Source of the DNA: an uncultured Clostridium sp.
Lineage (GTDB): Bacteria; Bacillota; Clostridia; TANB77; CAG-508
NCBI GenBank assembly: GCA_946497905.1
Contig: CAMMMI010000042.1
Span: 1-14,881, forward strand
Reading direction: 5' to 3'
Length of the DNA stretch: 14,881 bases
The position numbers and the translations under genes were made by a program. Each line of letters begins with the position of its first letter. The first letter of the stretch is position 1. Shown here piece after piece: positions 13,668 to 14,881 of the stretch. A model generated the notes under the pieces. It was not told the DNA's origin. It saw only the letters and a program-made list of their open reading frames with translations, and did not search any database.

Positions 13668-14324
13668 ATGACTACTATTAGCTATTTAGCAAGTCTTTTT
13701 ATTGGAAGTGGCATAGAATTTATCCCTAGTTTTGAATTAAAAGATGATAACTATTTTAGAACTCAATCAAGACCATTTGTTGGTAGTATTAAATTTAATG
13801 GAAATAATTATTTAGTATATTATATTTCAAAGAAAAGTACTAAAAGGTTTTGCAATTCTATTATTTATGATTTTCAAAAAGAACAGAAGTATAAACAAGC
13901 TATTTTGTTTATAGAAGATATAAATATGATAGATATAAAAGATTATGTTTTTGGTTCAAATCAGTTTATTATTTTTACATTCCCTTTTGAAAACTGGATA
14001 TATGTATTTAACGAGCAATTTAAAATAGATTATGGAAAAATTTTAAATGAATTCGGATATAATAATTCTTTTATTAGTGAGTGGTATTTTTGTGATTATG
14101 AAACTAAAAATAAACAGTTTATCGTATTTTTTCCGTTTATTGATTGTGAAAAGATTTATAAGTTACGACTTTTTTATAGGGAAAATAGAAAATATATAGA
14201 AAATTTACATATAATTTGTTCAAAGAATGTAACTAATATTTTAAATAAATATTTTCCAATTTTAGAGATAAATGTTGTTGATTTTGAAAAGTATATAAAA
14301 GAGTTTAAAGTTTATCATTTATAA
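13668..14324 (+). CDS. Unrecognised protein, probably 5'-truncated
   Basis: A 218-residue frame rich in Ile, Phe, Tyr, Asn and Lys and very AT-rich. I do not recognise the family. The ATG at 13668 has no ribosome site (only AAAAAG), and the same frame is open and protein-like back to 13602, reading KELGYLYSKPSYKKEYVKRM. This suggests the real start has been lost. There is no clear signal peptide or membrane helix, and the chain alternates predicted strands and helices. A good terminator follows (14335-14380). The 5' end faces the broken 5' end of cotJC some 40 bases away. Replication-relaxation or other plasmid-type proteins were considered, but no diagnostic motif was seen. Confidence 0.55.
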   Translation: MTTISYLASLFIGSGIEFIPSFELKDDNYFRTQSRPFVGSIKFNGNNYLVYYISKKSTKRFCNSIIYDFQKEQKYKQAILFIEDINMIDIKDYVFGSNQFIIFTFPFENWIYVFNEQFKIDYGKILNEFGYNNSFISEWYFCDYETKNKQFIVFFPFIDCEKIYKLRLFYRENRKYIENLHIICSKNVTNILNKYFPILEINVVDFEKYIKEFKVYHL

Positions 14325-14334
14325 TTAAATATTT

Positions 14335-14380
14335 ATGCCCCTAACAAATTAAAAAATGATAAGTTAGAGGCATTTTTGTT
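14335..14380 (+). terminator. Terminator after the 218-residue frame
   Basis: Arms ATGCCCCTAAC (14335-14345) and GTTAGAGGCAT (14363-14373), one mismatch, followed by TTTTTGTT. It lies directly between this gene and the end of the convergent HD-domain gene. Confidence 0.7.
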
Positions 14381-14390
14381 ACAGAAGAAA

Positions 14391-14881
14391 TTATTTAGTT
14401 TGTTTATAATCTTTTAAAAATTGAATTAATTCGGAAAAAATTGGGCTTTGTGAATATTTTGGTACATCATATTCGATAAAGACATCTGCTACTGTTGTAG
14501 CACCTTTGTTCATAATTGATTGAACTCTTTTATCATTCATAATTCGACTAGAAACTTTGTCGAAAGAAAATCTACCTTCATCTTGATATTTTTTAGCCAT
14601 CAAATCTGCTTCCATTTTATCACAAAGATAAGCAAATTGGGCTTCTGGGGTTTTTCTTTCATTAAACTCATCTATTAGGGACGTTATAAAACTCTTTTTT
14701 CTCATATTAGCTACAGTTTTTTCAACAGCTTCAGTTCCAAGTTCAGCTTTTTGAGTTGCACTAACTCCACTAAATGGATTTAAATCTCCTATGTTGATTT
14801 CTTCTGTCTCATGATAGGCTAACATAGAATTGACCTTAAAAATGTCAATATCTATGTCAAATTCAGAATAGATAGCAAATG
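14391..14881 (-). CDS. HD-domain hydrolase, YfbR-like, partial (5' end outside window)
   Basis: The minus-strand frame is open from the window edge through 163 codons to TAA at 14391-14393. Reading in from the edge it gives FAIYSEFDIDIDIFKVNSML, then AYHETEEINIGDLNPFSG. This corresponds to the H(D/E)xxE...GD segment of HD_3/YfbR-type hydrolases, metal-dependent nucleotide phosphohydrolases. A His-Glu pair replaces the usual His-Asp. Later CDKMEADLMAKKY supplies the distal Asp typical of the family, and the last ~40 residues form a helical tail. The first His-containing helix lies outside the window. An internal ATG at 14823-14825 falls inside the conserved domain and is not the start. The substrate is unknown. 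Confidence 0.72.
   Translation of the reverse strand, partial: FAIYSEFDIDIDIFKVNSMLAYHETEEINIGDLNPFSGVSATQKAELGTEAVEKTVANMRKKSFITSLIDEFNERKTPEAQFAYLCDKMEADLMAKKYQDEGRFSFDKVSSRIMNDKRVQSIMNKGATTVADVFIEYDVPKYSQSPIFSELIQFLKDYKQTK

Overview
The window is strongly AT-rich DNA (roughly a quarter to a third G+C by eye). It carries purine-rich GGAGG ribosome sites, Gram-positive sigma-A-type promoters, a CotJC spore-coat gene remnant and a type IV prepilin-like gene of a kind common in Clostridia. The likely source is a spore-forming, low-GC clostridial Firmicute, possibly a gut lineage; species cannot be told from the sequence.

Left part (1-5390, all minus strand): a prepilin-like gene cut by the window edge (1-415), then the conserved translation and protein-targeting operon read right to left: ylxM, ffh, rpsP, khpA, rimM, trmD, rplS. 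A good sigma-A promoter sits just upstream of ylxM (5318-5346) and an intrinsic hairpin terminator overlaps the rplS stop codon (805-852). The encoded L19 has an extra acidic tail of about 90 residues.

Middle (5390-9290): a ~224-bp near-perfect inverted repeat with no gene (5392-5615), which looks like a MITE, lies directly upstream of the ylxM promoter. Beyond it on the minus strand are a DUF1653 protein, an HD-domain phosphohydrolase-like protein and a small basic unknown protein. A plus-strand gene then encodes a secreted surface protein with a von Willebrand A domain and a C-terminal LPAAG plus membrane-anchor tail.

Right part (9290-12540) is the most unusual section. Three neighbouring genes encode proteins that share one ~70-residue helical module: a 694-residue DUF11-domain protein with no signal peptide, a cysteine/asparagine-rich protein overlapping it in an operon, and a divergent 88-residue protein that is almost only the module. 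Absence of export signals, cysteine richness, a sigma-K-like promoter and a nearby coat-gene fragment together suggest, by inference, a spore-surface (coat or exosporium) assembly locus in which the module is a shared docking or oligomerisation part.

Far right (12540-14881): an unrecognised 153-residue gene of visibly higher GC, a cotJC gene missing its 5' half, an AT-rich unrecognised gene that also seems to lack its 5' end (the two broken ends face each other, suggesting a deletion or assembly joint), and a partial HD-domain hydrolase running off the window.
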